A stretch of DNA of 64,000 nucleotides from Apostichopus japonicus (Eukaryota; Echinodermata; Holothuroidea; Aspidochirotida; Stichopodidae), in contig NC_092566.1 of NCBI RefSeq assembly GCF_037975245.1, positions 2,730,001 to 2,794,000 of the forward strand. The letters are read 5' to 3'. Shown piece after piece: positions 35,446 through 49,990 of the stretch. Under the pieces are notes generated by a model. The model did not search any database and was not told the origin of the DNA. It was given only the letters and a program-made list of their open reading frames with translations. Numbering within the stretch: the first letter of the stretch is position 1; every line of letters starts with the position of its first letter. A program made the translations under genes and the position numbers.

Positions 35446-36599
35446 CTGAAAAGAACAAAAGAATGAAACAAACAATAGATAGGTAATCTGAATCAGTTAA
35501 TAATAGCAAACTACAGCACAGTTACATAAGAAATTTGATTATCCAGAGGAAAGGGAGAAAGGGAATGGGGGACATTAAATTAAGCCTATCGATGGAGGGA
35601 CTTCAGCAAGTGACAAAATGAAATTTAAAACCATCAGTCTCTTCCTGTGATTGTAGCGAACACAATTATCCTGTTTAGAATGCATTGGACCGTGAAAATA
35701 TGCAAAATTTAGCTACTGTTTCAAAAATCTTTCCGAACTAGACATCTGAACCTTTTTATGGGGAAGGGGAGGGGGGAGGGGGTAAAATACTGAAAATACT
35801 GATTTCACACAAAGCTCTACCAGCAAAAATGACCAAGGTCATCTATGTTTGAGAAATTCATATTAACTACCACAGGCAATTCATGGAAAACATGATCACC
35901 CAACTGTTAACCCTTTCAACCATGAAAAAAACTTATATCAGTATTAAAACAGACCATGTGAAATGTTAAGTTTGCTGGCATTGTTTGCCACTGTGCTTTC
36001 ATGACTGTACCAGCCTATGTGCACAGAAGGGCAACTGAGAAATAAACAACATTTTGTCACACGAGACGGCAGGACAAAGGTTACCAATTTCAAAGTACAA
36101 CCACAACCGATTTTTTTCTCTCTATCTCTCTCTTTGTTATTACTACATTATCTGTAAGTTTATGAAACAGGTAAATATTTAAGAAAATATTAATCTTTGC
36201 CATGCATTACACAGTTGCAAGAGTATTACACTAAAATTATCATTATGAATATTGAGAATGAGCAGAGTAAAATGCCCTGTGACTGGAGAATATTTTAAAA
36301 AGGCCTAATTCTCTCAAACGTGAATACCAATTTTTAATTGACGGATAAATTTGAAAAGCAGCCCGACTTGTGACTCTTTGCTTAAATACTTACTGAGTGC
36401 AAGCATTTTGTAAATTTACCAATACGTTGAAGTTAAGTTCTTACCTAGTGTGTAGTATATATGCCTCACACAAAGAGTAGACACCAAGTATTGTAAAGAT
36501 ACTATACCATATATGTATATAGCACACAAGATGGTAAATTCTACACATTTTCTCAACAACTGCCCTTAAATTTACCTACATCACGGCTCTACAGCCAAT

Positions 36600-36960
36600 A
36601 GATACATCTCCATGCAAACCCTCTCAGAAATTTTTCTTCGGAAATTAAGATCTGTATTACCGACACAAATACACGAAGACCACGAAAGACCCTCCTTCAT
36701 GCTGTTATCGTTACTAGCATATGACCGACTCTCAAGATATTCGATAACAACAAAATCTACGTAGTGCACACATATACACACACACACACACGCATACATA
36801 TACACAAATAGCCATTACCGCAACTTTCTATTTTAAAACAAAGCGTATGCGCTGACAAGAAACTGTACTCTTGATTAGGTTTCCACGAATCGCATTGGTC
36901 GACGTTGTCACTGGCTACGTACGCAAGCAATCAAATTTGCCACTCTACGTAATGTGAGTG
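36600..36960 (-). promoter_or_regulatory. CpG-richer segment, candidate JNK promoter or first exon
   Basis: CpG dinucleotides cluster here compared with flanks. An inverted CCAAT (CATTGGTCGACG) lies near 36895. A minus-strand donor GATGTAG|GTAAAT lies at 36577. It could splice to 35445. Competes with the 54.75-kb candidate. Confidence 0.25.
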
Positions 36961-37584
36961 AGCCTCTGGGAAGAATATTAAAAAAAAAAAACCAGCACAG
37001 TACAGCAGTCACTATTCAGTCAGCAGTTATGCACTTACACATGTATAGATCTAGTATGCATGTAATACTGTGTACAAAAACAATACGCTGTACTGTTATG
37101 TACTTGGTGTATAGATCATACAAATTCTGTAGGTGAATTAACTCCACAGTTCAGACCTTCACACTTTATAGTAAGAACATTTTCATTACGACTGAAGGAC
37201 AGCAGAGAGTCCTGCTGATGTGATAACAAAAAAATTAGAAATACCTGAGCACTTCTATGATTAGGGATGGACTACACACAAATAAGCCCAGACTGAATCA
37301 GTTTGGAGGGTTTAATTCAAAAATGGTCTTGGGCGAAAACGAGAATACTTGCATAACATACAAATTTTGCGATAATGACCATTAATGTCTGAAGCAAGCT
37401 GTTAACGCATCAAACTTGGGAAGGAATTACCAATACAATAATGACTGATATTGTAAACTCACAAACAGGGCATAGGACTTGAGTGGCTCCGCCAATGCAA
37501 GAAGAAAGGGGTAAATATTTTACCATCTGGGAGGAGAGGGCCATGCAGTTATTCTAAAGTATGTACCTTCTTCTAGTTGTGAGG

Positions 37585-37855
37585 ACATGGTGGTGAGGGC
37601 AGGGTATTGAGGACAGGGTGGTGTTTCCAGGGTGGTATGGACAGGATGGTGTGGGCATGATGGTGTGGACAGGGTGGTATGGGCAGGGTGGCGAGGGTTG
37701 GGTGGTGAGTAGCAGGTGGGATGGTGTGGGCTGGGTTGGTGAGGATATGGTGGTTCGGGCAGGGTGGTGAGGCTGGGTGTGAGGGTGGGATGTGAGGGTG
37801 GGGTGGTCAGGGCGGGGGTGGTCAGGGCAGGGTGGTGAGGGCAGGGCATATTACA
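37585..37855. repeat. Degenerate GGTGGTG(A/T)GGGCAG minisatellite
   Basis: An imperfect array of AGGGTGGT-type units of roughly 16-20 bases, strongly G-rich on the plus strand. The minus-strand open frame of Pro/Thr/His repeats is a by-product. Confidence 0.85.
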
Positions 37856-40380
37856 CAATTATCTTAAAAGTATCAAGTGTTGAATTGGAAACCACCCGAC
37901 GTGTAAGTTGTAATCCATACTGTAAGCCCTTGCAGGCTTCTCCCTCTTTTGTGGTCGCTTAAGCGTCGTCAAAATAACTGCTGTTTATTATTATTTTTAT
38001 AATTGGTTAACCTCAGCTGTTTACGGGTCATGCCTCCCAAACAATTAAAAAGTGTTAAAGAATTTACACAACCTGGACCGATAGCCGTAGATTTGTGAAC
38101 GAGTCTACAAAATATCGAAATTGTTTTTGTGCCTAAACTCATCCCAATAAAGTGCTTTAAAGACTACCTTTGGTTTAGATTTAACAACGACATCACTATT
38201 CTAAATATATACTGTGTCTCTGTCTGTGATCTCTGTTCTACACACAGTATATATATATGCCAGTTTACAATGCACCTTCAGGCACTGCAACCATATAATG
38301 AGAGACGTATGGTAAACTGTAGTTTGAGTGACAACAAGTATCAGACGATGAAAACACTAACAAGGGACCTAAGTACTGTATACATGGGTGACCCTTGCTA
38401 CTGCTTTTTTGTATTAGGTTAACAAACCTTTATAAATTTTAAGAATCTAACAATCCATTCTACAAGAGAAAGAAAGAAAAAAATCACACTCCAAAAAAAA
38501 AAGGTAAAAAGGAAAAAGGTAAAGGAGGTTAAAAAAAAAAGAAGGGTTAAGTTAAAATTTTTGATCAATATTTCTTGGAACTGTTTGCACCACAAAAACC
38601 ACAACCTCTGGTAGTAATAAAGAATAATTGCATAACAAGAGGCCTTTGGACAAGTGTTCTGAGTTTAGGGGTTGAGGGGTCTCTGCCATCCAGGGTGGTA
38701 GCTAAGAGGATTTCATTGTGGTACAATCCCTATGTGTCCTTCCTGCTCCAGTATTGGTTTTCAAGGAAACTATAAACTGCCTATCAACTATTTCCTATGT
38801 ACAGTAGTAGAGTAGGGCCACAAATAGTGTATTATTTTCTTACAAGTCCAGACAAGATTATCAAGTCAGGCTTTTCCACTTCGAGGGATGTATTGCTCTC
38901 GGGGCCGATTATGAATCTCAATACACAGACACACCGGTGTAGACGGTATAAAGTGCAGTACTTAGCTTCTGCACTACCTAATATCGAAAATGGCCTAAAA
39001 ACTATTTGATCCAGTACTGATGATAAGTGAGAACCATCATAATGGCAGGTATCTTTCCTTAAAAAAAAAAAAAAAAAAAATAGGGGGGAGGGGGAGGGGC
39101 CTTTGTGAGCAATGCACCATTTAGAAATTCAATCAAAAGTCAAAACAACAATGGAATCACCTCCAACTGCTTCATGTATGCATGACCCTACAGTAATGCT
39201 TACCTGTTCTTACTTACTTGTACACAATGGATTCAGAGCAAATGAAGAGGTTGATTCAACTGCCCATCTTGATAGCATATTACTTTACTGAGCTATAAAA
39301 TATTGAAATGTATACATAATATATTTAACTATTTTCACAGGTTCGAGTGAACTACCAAATTGATGTTTTTATTTGAAATAGGGGGAAATGGCAGTTGTTG
39401 GTGTAAATGTCCATGTAAGAGACCACTGGCCATCTTGCAATGCACTCATGAATCCAAATAAAGTGAATAATCCTGTAAAATTTATATCTCCAAAGTGAAT
39501 ATTTAGCTACAAGCTGGATGTCGGTTCGATGTGTTCCATTTCCAATTTCAAAATTTATCATTACTGATTCTTTAGACTTATTTCAACCTTGTAAACGTGG
39601 AAGATAACAGTTGCAATGTAAAGCGTATACCCATTTTTAATACCAGCCTGTAAATTTCTGTCAAAAACAAGGCCTTTTATCTATCATGCTGCTTTCTTTC
39701 AACTTTGTGCTTGGATCATTCGATTAAAAGAAATAAAACATTCACCCCAATTACAGTATTGATATATGTTATTACCAGCAATTGTAAACCAGGATTTTGT
39801 TTTTCGTTTTATAATATGTGTTTTTATTTTTATCCTTCTTTCCTATCTATTGTGAAACTCATTACCATGACATGCAATGTAGAATAGCAAGGACACATAG
39901 TCTAGTAAACAAAGACAGGCAGTTAAAAGGATTTATACTGAAGCCCTCAAACCAATTATCAAACAAGGTTTACTACAATACAACAGTCTTTGGGTGGCTT
40001 TAATATCCAAACAAAAATTAGACATGTGCCCTAAATACGTGTATAAACTATCGGCTGCATTGCACTGATATACACCAAGGTGTAAACCATGAGAAATACA
40101 TTACAAGATAAAACAAATTGAAAAAAACAAAACTATAGCATTAGTACTCAAATAGGACTGCAAGTTTTTATCATGGTTTAAAATTCGATCTCACTAGATG
40201 GTTAATAAGTATATGGACAAATATTGACAATATCAGCTTTTTTACCAATATCTGATATTTTACATACATTTATCAGAACTTACATGTATTCTTAACAAAA
40301 AGGTTTTGTCACTAGTAAACGGTTAAATTTGCTGTTTACTAGATCTATTGTCAAAGCAACAGTCTTTAATCTCCATTTGT

Positions 40381-40434
40381 AAATAAAGATAGTGAGCTTT
40401 AAATAAAGATAGTGAGCTAAATAAAGAAAGTGAG
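40381..40434. repeat. Short tandem repeat AAATAAAGATAGTGAGC
   Basis: Three copies with 17-20 base spacing. Confidence 0.85.
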
Positions 40435-40772
40435 CATCCTATTGTAATACTACAGTCACCACACGGTACAGGCATATAATACAGTATGCACCATGAAGGA
40501 AAAAGGCAGTGATGGTTACAATTCTTGCCAAAATGCGGATTCGGTCATTAGTTGCCAAGCTACAGCATGTAAATGTTAGTACAGTACCTTGCTTAGTTAG
40601 CATTTGCCTATTGACGACCTCGATTGACCTTTGCTGTCCGGCAAAGGACACTAGAGGGCTAGAAGTCATTAATGGGCACAAAACCAACAAACTATGAAAT
40701 TTAATCAAAGCGGTACTGGTTGAGAAAGCTTGCTTATAAGATATTCATGTTTTGGCCACTGGTTACCTCAAA

Positions 40773-40785
40773 TGACCTTTGACCT
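40773..40785. promoter_or_regulatory. DR1 motif TGACCTTTGACCT (solitary)
   Basis: Perfect direct repeat of AGGTCA with one-base spacer on the minus strand, preceded by ACCTCAAA as in the 59-kb array. Probably a dispersed relative of that repeat. Binding is inferred. Confidence 0.4.
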
Positions 40786-41291
40786 CACTCTATAACTAAA
40801 GCAATCGAGAACTTACTAAGTGATATCTGCAGTGCAATAGTACATAGTACAAGCGACAATCATAGCTTGCATACAATCATGTTCATGTGAGCTTTAATGC
40901 ATGCTGCGTTATCTTGTCTAGGTAGTAAACAAGCCATGGCATCCAATATACTGTACACACACACTGTATATTACACACACACTCACACATAAGATATACA
41001 CCACTGCATAGATTCCTATTGCTTTCTGCCAAAAAATGAACAAGTTTTGACAAATGTTGGAAATTGTCACAAGTGAATTAAAAACCAGAGTGACCACTGT
41101 CCCAGGTGCTACTACTTACCCAGCTAGTAAAGTGGATCACCAGATTGAGTACAAGTAGTTTTGTTGTATTACTAACCCTGGACAAAGAGATGTACTGTAT
41201 ACTATAACACACAACAAACTTTTTGTACTTATGGTTGGAAATCCACTTCATGAGAAATAGACTACACAAAGGTTTCTAATTTCAAACATAT

Positions 41292-41304
41292 TGACCTGTG
41301 ACCT
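41292..41304. promoter_or_regulatory. DR1 motif TGACCTGTGACCT
   Basis: AGGTCA-C-AGGTCA on the minus strand, a perfect DR1 with C spacer, about 500 bases from the motif at 40773. Function is inferred. Confidence 0.35.
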
Positions 41305-44300
41305 GCACAGAAGTTGAAGAATCCTTTCAAATTAAATGTGACAGGGGAACTTTGTATGAAGTACAGTTCCGTTCATCCTGAGATAAAAAAGTTCATTTTT
41401 CAAACTTTCCACCATTTCAACCACATTATGATGGCTAAGTGTATCATGCTGTCAATGCACCATGTGAATTGCTCAACTGTCAAATATCGCAAACTAAGTT
41501 CAGTCAAAGTTCACTTCCAATATAATATTTTGCATACATGTCTACTTCCTGTACACCGACATAATAACTAAACCTTCCCTATAAGTTACATTTTTCCTTT
41601 TTTTTTACATCAGTTTTTTTTTTAAGTTAAAGCCAACAGTTAATTACTCAACCTTTCATCATAAATTTTGAAAACTGCAGTTTGTATGGAAGCTAATACA
41701 ACTCACAAACTGGAGGAAAATTCATGCACATACCCCACTGGGGTATATTATACTCAGCCACTTCAATGCTAATCCCCGTTTATAATTCCTGCAGGGAGTA
41801 CTACTGTGTGATGCAGCTACTGTATGCTAACTTTACAGTATGAGTCACACATATCATGAAAACGAATCATGAAAAATGGACTTCCCTCCAAAACAGCAGA
41901 CCTCATTCCGCGTATTGATTCTTTGAAATTGTTCAGTGTACAGACTGCCTGAACAGTGTGTACTGTACAATTGCTAGATCAAACATAAACTATACAATAA
42001 GAACAACTTCACAGTTTACTGCTTGGTTGCATTCCCCCTCCCCCCTCCCCCTCCCCCTCCTCCTCCTCCCTCTTCTTTCTTTTGTCTAATTTTACCCTTG
42101 TTTGGCGCCCTCATGTCATTTGTACTCCCCAAAATTTACTGATTTGTCGCTAACGAAAATGTGTATAGTTTCTTTCTAAGTGGTAGATTCGGAAGAAGGT
42201 GTAAGTTGGCGGTGCCCATAGACCAAGGGCGCAGTGCTTAAACATTTGCAGTGTGTAGTTAGGTAGATGGGAAAGTGCAGATGTGGAGTGGGAGACAGGT
42301 AAGAGAGGAGCGAAGTAATTATCTAGAAACTTCAGGCACGGAGCAATTTGCCAATGAAATTGTTTACCCGAGTACATACAGTACAGTAGGGTAGTCATAA
42401 CAGATACAACTCTTGTGTTACTAACCTCCTTCCTCAATTCAAAGGTACTAATGTGGTTACACATGCTATCCCTCTTTAGCTCAACTGCTTGCAACTGGTA
42501 AGCTAATATATTACTGTCATAAATCTTCAGTTACTGACAACAACAACAAAAAATAATAATAATTACAACCACAGCTGATAAGCAAGTGATCAACAGTATT
42601 GTCAACAACTTAGTTTTTAACATGTGGCCCAAAAATCGATGACCAACCTCAAAGCCACATTTGAATATTTCACAATTTTAAAAGTATCCACATAGTGAGT
42701 GAGTGAGTGATTTAGTGTGGTAGGAGGAGGGGAGAAGGTTGGGATAAGGGCAAATAATTGCATTAGTTAGTTGATCAGCTGAGTTTGATAATTAAGTGCA
42801 TTCCTATGGAAAGAACACTGCAGAATAAGAGATAAAACATATCAATATACTGCTTTAAAGTTCATGAAGATCCCCGATGACTAAGTCCTGACATCTCCAC
42901 GACCGACCAACAGCAGGTGGATGCGTCATGTTCAGTAAATAGGAGAAAATGTTATGTTTTTAGCAGAAGCTGGTAGTCTGGCTGGCCATATTGACACGCA
43001 TCTAATTCAAAATGTTGGTTATATATAATTAATGGTACTTTCTTTTTATTTTCTTTTAACTTTATTACCTCTTAGTTCTTTTACTTCATAAATGAACTTT
43101 CACAAATATAGAACAGTTTGCCTATTTTCTACGTAACAGTAGGTAGGTAGGTAGCACTGTAGGCACAGTTAATCATCTTCCCTCAAGGAACAGCGAGGGG
43201 AACTTACCTTAGAAGAAATTGAAACTTAATTAAGTCGACAAATCCAATAATATATATTACGACTTTAAAATTGTTTTCATTAAACTCGCCAAGGATTGAA
43301 ATTCTGGTTAGTTTGTTACTTTTCTTCCTTGAATTTATAGAAAAAAATGGACAGTCATTTAGAAATGCAAATGAGGACTCTTAGCAAAAAAAAAAGCAGA
43401 TAAACTTGTAATATTCATTCAATCAGATGAACTCATCATTTGAACTCAGCAGACTTAATTCAGTTGCAAGTCTTCTATGAATCCCCAACCCCTCTCCAAA
43501 CCCCTCCCTCACCCCTGCACCCCCCTCCCCCTCACTCAACCACCCCCATTAGTGAGTTCATAATAAATTGGAAGACTATAGTATGTTTATGACAGTTTGC
43601 ACTCAGGAGATCCAGCTTAAACATGTCACATACAGGCTGTCATACTGTTGGTAAAACATCGTAGGCTAGTGCTGTGATTCAGAGACAAATTTGCACAATT
43701 CTGAAATGTAGAACAAACATTCATATGTACAGTACGGTTTAACACACGGTTTAACACAGTACATGTTAATATCTCTAAGTGTGTGCAGATCTCCATCTAA
43801 AGTAGTTTTTCAGGGAACACACACTAACAACAACAAAAGGAATTTAACCCCTGATCGACCATGCGTGAGGTCCTACTGGGGATAATAGCATTGTTTTTAT
43901 AGAATAGACACAATTTTTTTTTTTTTTGGCTACTGTATTTGTATACATTGATGTAGTTTAGCGCTATTTCAGAATTGTAGCACCTGTGGTAGGTACAGTA
44001 AGTTGGGGGAAGGGTGTATACTGGGTCACAGGGGTCACACTGCAGGGAGTATGAACAATGTTGAAAGCCCTTGCAGCTTCATCATTGAATAGAATTACAC
44101 AAATACCTTTAGCAAACCCCTCCAATTAACATCTGTAGACACATATACTTGGAAAATGAGGACAGGTGTGAACAGGATTGCTTGACTCTATTGGGTGTGG
44201 CTAATTAAATCCTGACATAATGTAGCAGCTTGAGGATTCCATCAGTAGCCCAAAATAAACCTATGTACACACAGCACAGTGAACCTAACACTACTGTAGT

Positions 44301-47300
44301 AGTAAAAGCGTGACACCTGTTTACAAACACTGTGACTCACTGCTCAAACCAATAACTACTTGATAACAGTGGCATGTTGGGGGTTCCATATATAAATACT
44401 TTGCATTCCTTTCTACTGATATGGAACACAACCACAAATATAATTATGTTTTTAATATCAAGATTATATCAAATGGGTTGTAACCCAAGGTCAGGAAAAT
44501 GGCGACATCCCACTTTAATTCAAAGCATAAATTGATGCTTTCTTTAATGTGATTTGATGTGAGGGAATTGTAAACTCAATATTTTCAACTTGATTGTAAC
44601 TACTGAAACGTGGTAAGTATAGGAATTTATAAAGTCAGCGCATAAAAAGGGAACTGTTTTTGTACTGTTTGTCTACAGTATGTAAAATGCAGCCTTGCAA
44701 TAATGCAGATCCTCTACTAGGAACAAAAGTGTTCTGTTTGACTCACTTTGACATAGATCTATAACAACAGGTGATTGTCATATATGAACTGTATGACACT
44801 AATGAAAGGACTACAGGTGTCAAAATGAAAATCATAGAGCGCTTTACGTAGTACCTTTAGAATTACTTTAACTAAGACATAAAGAACTTGGTGACTTTTC
44901 TATTTGACCTTGAGGGAAATAACATGTAATGTGTGGTACTACTGTATTGCATGCAAATCAATCATGTACTCTCTCAATGGATGGACTGTACAGTAGGTGG
45001 AGAAGGGTGTGTAATGGGAAATTTGGGTCATAGGTCAAACAGTAGGCTAAGTGTGAGAAAATGTTACAAGGATACCATCAGGGTCAACACAATATTGGAC
45101 AGTTGGACGCAAGGTACTTGAGAAGGGAATGGAAGGATGGGGTGGGAGGCAAAGAACTGTCGGGCAGTCTGAAATCCCATAGTTCTTGTGAATACTGAAA
45201 TAAAATACCAGCAACGTTTCATTCTGCAATGTTCTCCGTCCCCTCCCCACCCATCAAAACATTTTGAGCATACCACTTCTGGCAACACTAAACAAACTTT
45301 GCTGTGAACTTTGCTCCCATTGTCAGGAATCATTTCAACCCATCACTATTATGCTCCCCACCTCTTCTACCCTGCCCAACACCTTCTAACCACCCCTCCC
45401 CCTCTACTGCCTGTCTTCTATCCCTACTAAAAAAAGAAAATCATAGATTTAAAAGCTGTTTGTATAGTTTACAGTTTTCAAAGATGGCCAATTACTCTTA
45501 ATATCTCTTAAGTACTCCTATCAGTATTGTGTTCATTTTGTTTTTAAAAATGTTCAAAACTTGCCACCAAACTGTATAAAACTCTTGAAGTTTAATGGCA
45601 CTTCTAAGCCCATCTATTGACTTCTTTGTGTAAAACATATAATTTAAGCCTAAAATGACAAAAAGGTCAAAAGGAATCAATGAAAATGTTGTGTGATATT
45701 TCAAAATCTTGTAAACCAAATCCTTTCAAAAAATCCTTGACATGACCTCCCGAAGTCAGCTGGATTTCAATCAATACCCCGCTTCTTCCAACCAGGCCTC
45801 TTTTGGAAAGCTTTTAAAGGAAGTGAAGCCAAAATTAGGAAATCAGACAGCTAAAACAGCTTTCCCGGTTACAAGTATGAAAAGGGCAAAATGTCAATGC
45901 TAGTCCCTACCATCTTTGCAAATCTCCAAAGAGGGAAATTTTTTTGTTTTTTTTCTCATGCAGCGACTTGCACAAAGTCCATGACTTTGATGCTATCATT
46001 ATATAAGGCAATGAGGTGAAGCACTCAAGTTTAACTTTTATTCAAGGTGAACAACCAAAGGTGGGACATTTCCCTGGAAAATAGGTTAACCTTGCTCGGC
46101 AGTTCTACCTTCAAAAGCATATGTGTACACCGCCTATGAATGTTACAATTTACTGTTTAATGTGCAGACAATACTATACTTGCATCATCATATTATTTTA
46201 TATCTTTCTCTTAAAACCCCAACTTTTTGCCCTAATTTGCCAATATCTGATAGTATTTTACTTTTACTCAATAATTACCAAAAAATTTCTTGATTCATAA
46301 ATTATCAGAATATATACCCTATTATTTTACTCCACCGAAATGACACCCGAGGAAGGCTAATTATGCAAAATTTTCACAATATTGCAAATGAAACATTAAA
46401 ATTAAGCACATTAAAATTTGTGGGCTTAATCTTGGGACAGATTTGTAATACTTCATCAATTATGAGCCAAGCCAAGCGGTTGCGACCACCCTTGAGAGGT
46501 AGGCAGGTAGCATCAAATTATGTCTAGTGATACGAGGCTTGGGAAGAGAGGGAGAGAACCAGCATTAATACTGTACTGTAGAGACAGTGTACACAATTTA
46601 AATTGATTCAAGTTAACATCAAAAGTTTTAAAACATTATACAGTTTGTACAGTGAATTTGGTTCTTCAGTTAGGGGCAATGGCCTAGTATGTTTGATACA
46701 AAACTGTTACTGGACAGAATAAATTAATTTGTTGTAGCAGATTGGGATGGGGGTGGTGAGGGTTGGTATGCTCTCAAACTTGAGGACACTCTGGTCATTT
46801 GTAATCAGTGTTGTTGGTCAATTCTAGGCCTTATCATGTTTTCATATGTCTATAGTAATAAGTTTATTATGGGTTTTAAGTTTCACTCAAGATCATATAC
46901 TGTACCTGCCAAATGATATATGGAATAATTATCAAATTGAGGATTACTGTGAACAAACTGCTTGTCTACTGGAAAAGGCCTGTGTACCAAAATGTGTAAA
47001 CTTAAAAGTTCTTGTATTTCCCTCCAAGCAGAAAAACACACACAACAACAACAGCATCATCATTGTCGTACAAAATCATGCACAAATGGTCACATATTGG
47101 GAGATTAAAAAGTTGAATCCTGAATCCTGCTTTAAGCTTTTAAGTCCTAAACCCTCACTGAAACTGACCAATCAAAACAGCCAAAATTTATCCTCTAAGG
47201 TCACAGACAATTGTCAACAATATGACTTTTTATAGAGAGCTCTGAATGATAGGCATCAGATGTTCAGTTACAAGTTTGAACACCAAACACTTTTTCATTA

Positions 47301-49746
47301 CTACATGAGTGACTTACAACTTTAAAGGAGTAACAGGGGGAAAAAATTGCAAGAAGGAAACCAAGAAACAAATAAACTTTACATTGGTGTCGACCTGCTG
47401 ATTCCTGTCTGTAAAATTCTGCAAGCTCCTTTTACATAGTACAAAATATGAAAATAAACAAAGCTCCTTAAAAACAAAAATTCCCATGGCAACCACACCA
47501 ACTAAACTTTTGAATTCTACCCACACATACTTGAAAACCAGACCCAACAGAATTGGGTACAATGCAATGCCTACTCACTGTGCATGGATGGCAGATCAAT
47601 TTATCTGTGGAAATATATATGTTTTATGCCTGCAAATGTATAAAGTCCACATTATTCAGTGGCTTGAAAGTCAGTTAAATTAATACTAAACCTAGTTTAA
47701 CTACGATTACTCAAAATAAGATAACAATCTATCAAACTACGGAACAATCTCCCAATTTATGTTCCTTCACCAGATAAAAACAGGTAAATGAAAGAGTACC
47801 ACATGATTCCTTTTGGTTTGCTGCATTTTCATCAGCCAGACACATTTTGTTAATAAGTATTAATCACATGTAAAACGTAACTTGAAAAATATGTGATCAA
47901 AGAATGAGCTGTGTTATAAAACGTCATCACTGAAGTCTTCATGAAAATTTCATACGACAATCGGCATCAGTCTCCAGTTTGAAATTTTGAAGAGAAAAAT
48001 CCAACCTAAAGAACCTTGTATCAGGACTTGCATAGAATTGATACAACTATAAAACTCCCAACAAAATAAAAGCCTCAATGTACTGTATTACTTGACGATC
48101 AGAAACTATACACAGCAATAATAAGAACACCCCTCACCTCCCACCCCACTTCCAGGATCTACCAACCCTTCCCCAAACCCCACACACCCCTCAAAAGTTC
48201 TGTTTAAATATTTGGTGATATAGATATATGCATTTTACAAACAGTGTATTGAATTTTGTACTGTACTGCTGTTTGTTCTAGATAAACAGCGTTGCTGTGC
48301 CTTCTGAAGGTTTTATATGATCAGCCAAATTGACCTGTTTACATTGATTTCAACTTCAGCCAAAACCAGGACTTCTGATACAACTGTTACACCCTTACAG
48401 TACTGAACATTATCAAATGGTACAACAGCTCTGTTGTCCCTGTCTGGGAGGTATTGTGCAATGTTTGAGAAAAGTCTTCCATGGTTGTTTTTATCAAGAA
48501 ATACTGCATGCAGTATGCATAGGAAAATTGCATTGTGTAAAATGATTTTCAAGTGATGCACAGTAGTGTGTATTTTTTTATATCATCTTGCCAAAATGGG
48601 AAGATTGCTATATATACAAAAGCTTAGATCATGTACCCCTTTTTTTCTTATCTAGGACAGCCTTCCGGTATGTTACCATAAGAATTTTTACCCACTGTGC
48701 ACATTGAAATGAATACACTTCAAGACAGTGCACAGTAAATGATTTCCTGGCAGGCTTGACAAACTTTTCACGCAGTACTGAATAGCTAGCTACCTATACA
48801 GTAATCTTGTTAAACTTTTACCAATACCATGCAAAACACTATACACACAATTGTAAGGTAGATTGACTGAACTTATACCATACAAAACACTGTACATAGT
48901 AAATTATATATTCATCATCATGGGCTACAGTACTTAATACAATATCTTAGACAACAATGGGTTTAATTATTCCATCCACTGTTGAGTTCAGACAATACAT
49001 CCATAAATCATTCAAATCCTATATAGGCCTGACTATTTTTTTTTTCCAATACCTTGCCTGTTTTGTTCGCTGTCTGACCTGAGAAATCTGGAAGATTCAC
49101 TGACGGACAGCATTGACAATGGGTCAAAAGTGTGTAATAATTTTCAAAGCACTGGATATTATGTATGCTACAGAGTGAAGGTAAGACAAAAAGTTCTAAT
49201 GGGAGTGTGGTGGGTCTTGGGTGCACTACATATCACCACTGGCAAGTAGTATGGTAAATATAAATACAAAGGCCTTTGTAAAACTCTTAATAATGAGATC
49301 AACATAAAACAATGAATAAGAAAACAACCATTCACATATACTTATATAAATGTATTTGTGACAACAATCTGAGTGGAGAGTTTTTTTTTTTTTCAATGTG
49401 TCTCAATTCTGCTGGTGAAAAATCAACTGCCCATTAAATAAAGAATGAAACCATTGAGTTATAGACTCATACAGCCAACAAACTGTTATTTTCCAAACCT
49501 CGGCTCAGATATGACTAAATATTACAAGTGACTAACTTTCCTTAAATTTCACTTGACTTGTTCATACATACTTAAACACTAAGAATTAATTCCTTCTCAA
49601 AATGGTTTAATCAGATGTCAAAATATTGCCAGAGCTAAAGCCTACTGTAGACCAACAGTACAGTAGTACAGTATGTATCATTTAGTTCTACTATTGAAAA
49701 GCAGCCTAAGTTGAGGTACAAGTAAAGTAAGCTGTGACAGTAACAA

Positions 49747-49990
49747 ACAGTGGCGGAGCGTCCATACAGTCAGGGGGGGGGTGGATGCTGGCGCCCTTTT
49801 TAGCTTTTACCACTTTTTACTTATTCGCAATTACTGACTTTTTTATTGCGCTCTCATCTACCTATTGAGCAATCTAGGGAGTATCTTTACTCAAAAAATT
49901 TCTGTACGCTCTGCGCCAACCTGTGGTAGCGCTCGGCTTAGATAGTGTCGAAAGCACCCCTACAGACCATTCTCGCCCCCCTTACCAATA
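49747..49990 (+). mobile_element. Possible DNA-transposon terminus
   Basis: CAGTGGCGGAGCGTCCATAC followed by a G run resembles the common CAGTGGCGGA-G(n) start of hAT-like elements. CpG content is higher than around it. The opposite end was not found. Confidence 0.3.

Noticed and set aside
37520-37858. Pro/Thr/His-rich minus-strand frame
   Set aside because: By-product of the degenerate GGTGGTG minisatellite.
42150-42494. 114-codon minus-strand frame
   Set aside because: No domain, no codon-like regularity and no supporting neighbours.
46846-47235. 129-codon plus-strand frame
   Set aside because: The longest non-repeat frame, but AT-driven composition, no splice signals and no recognisable motif. 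Chance is likely.
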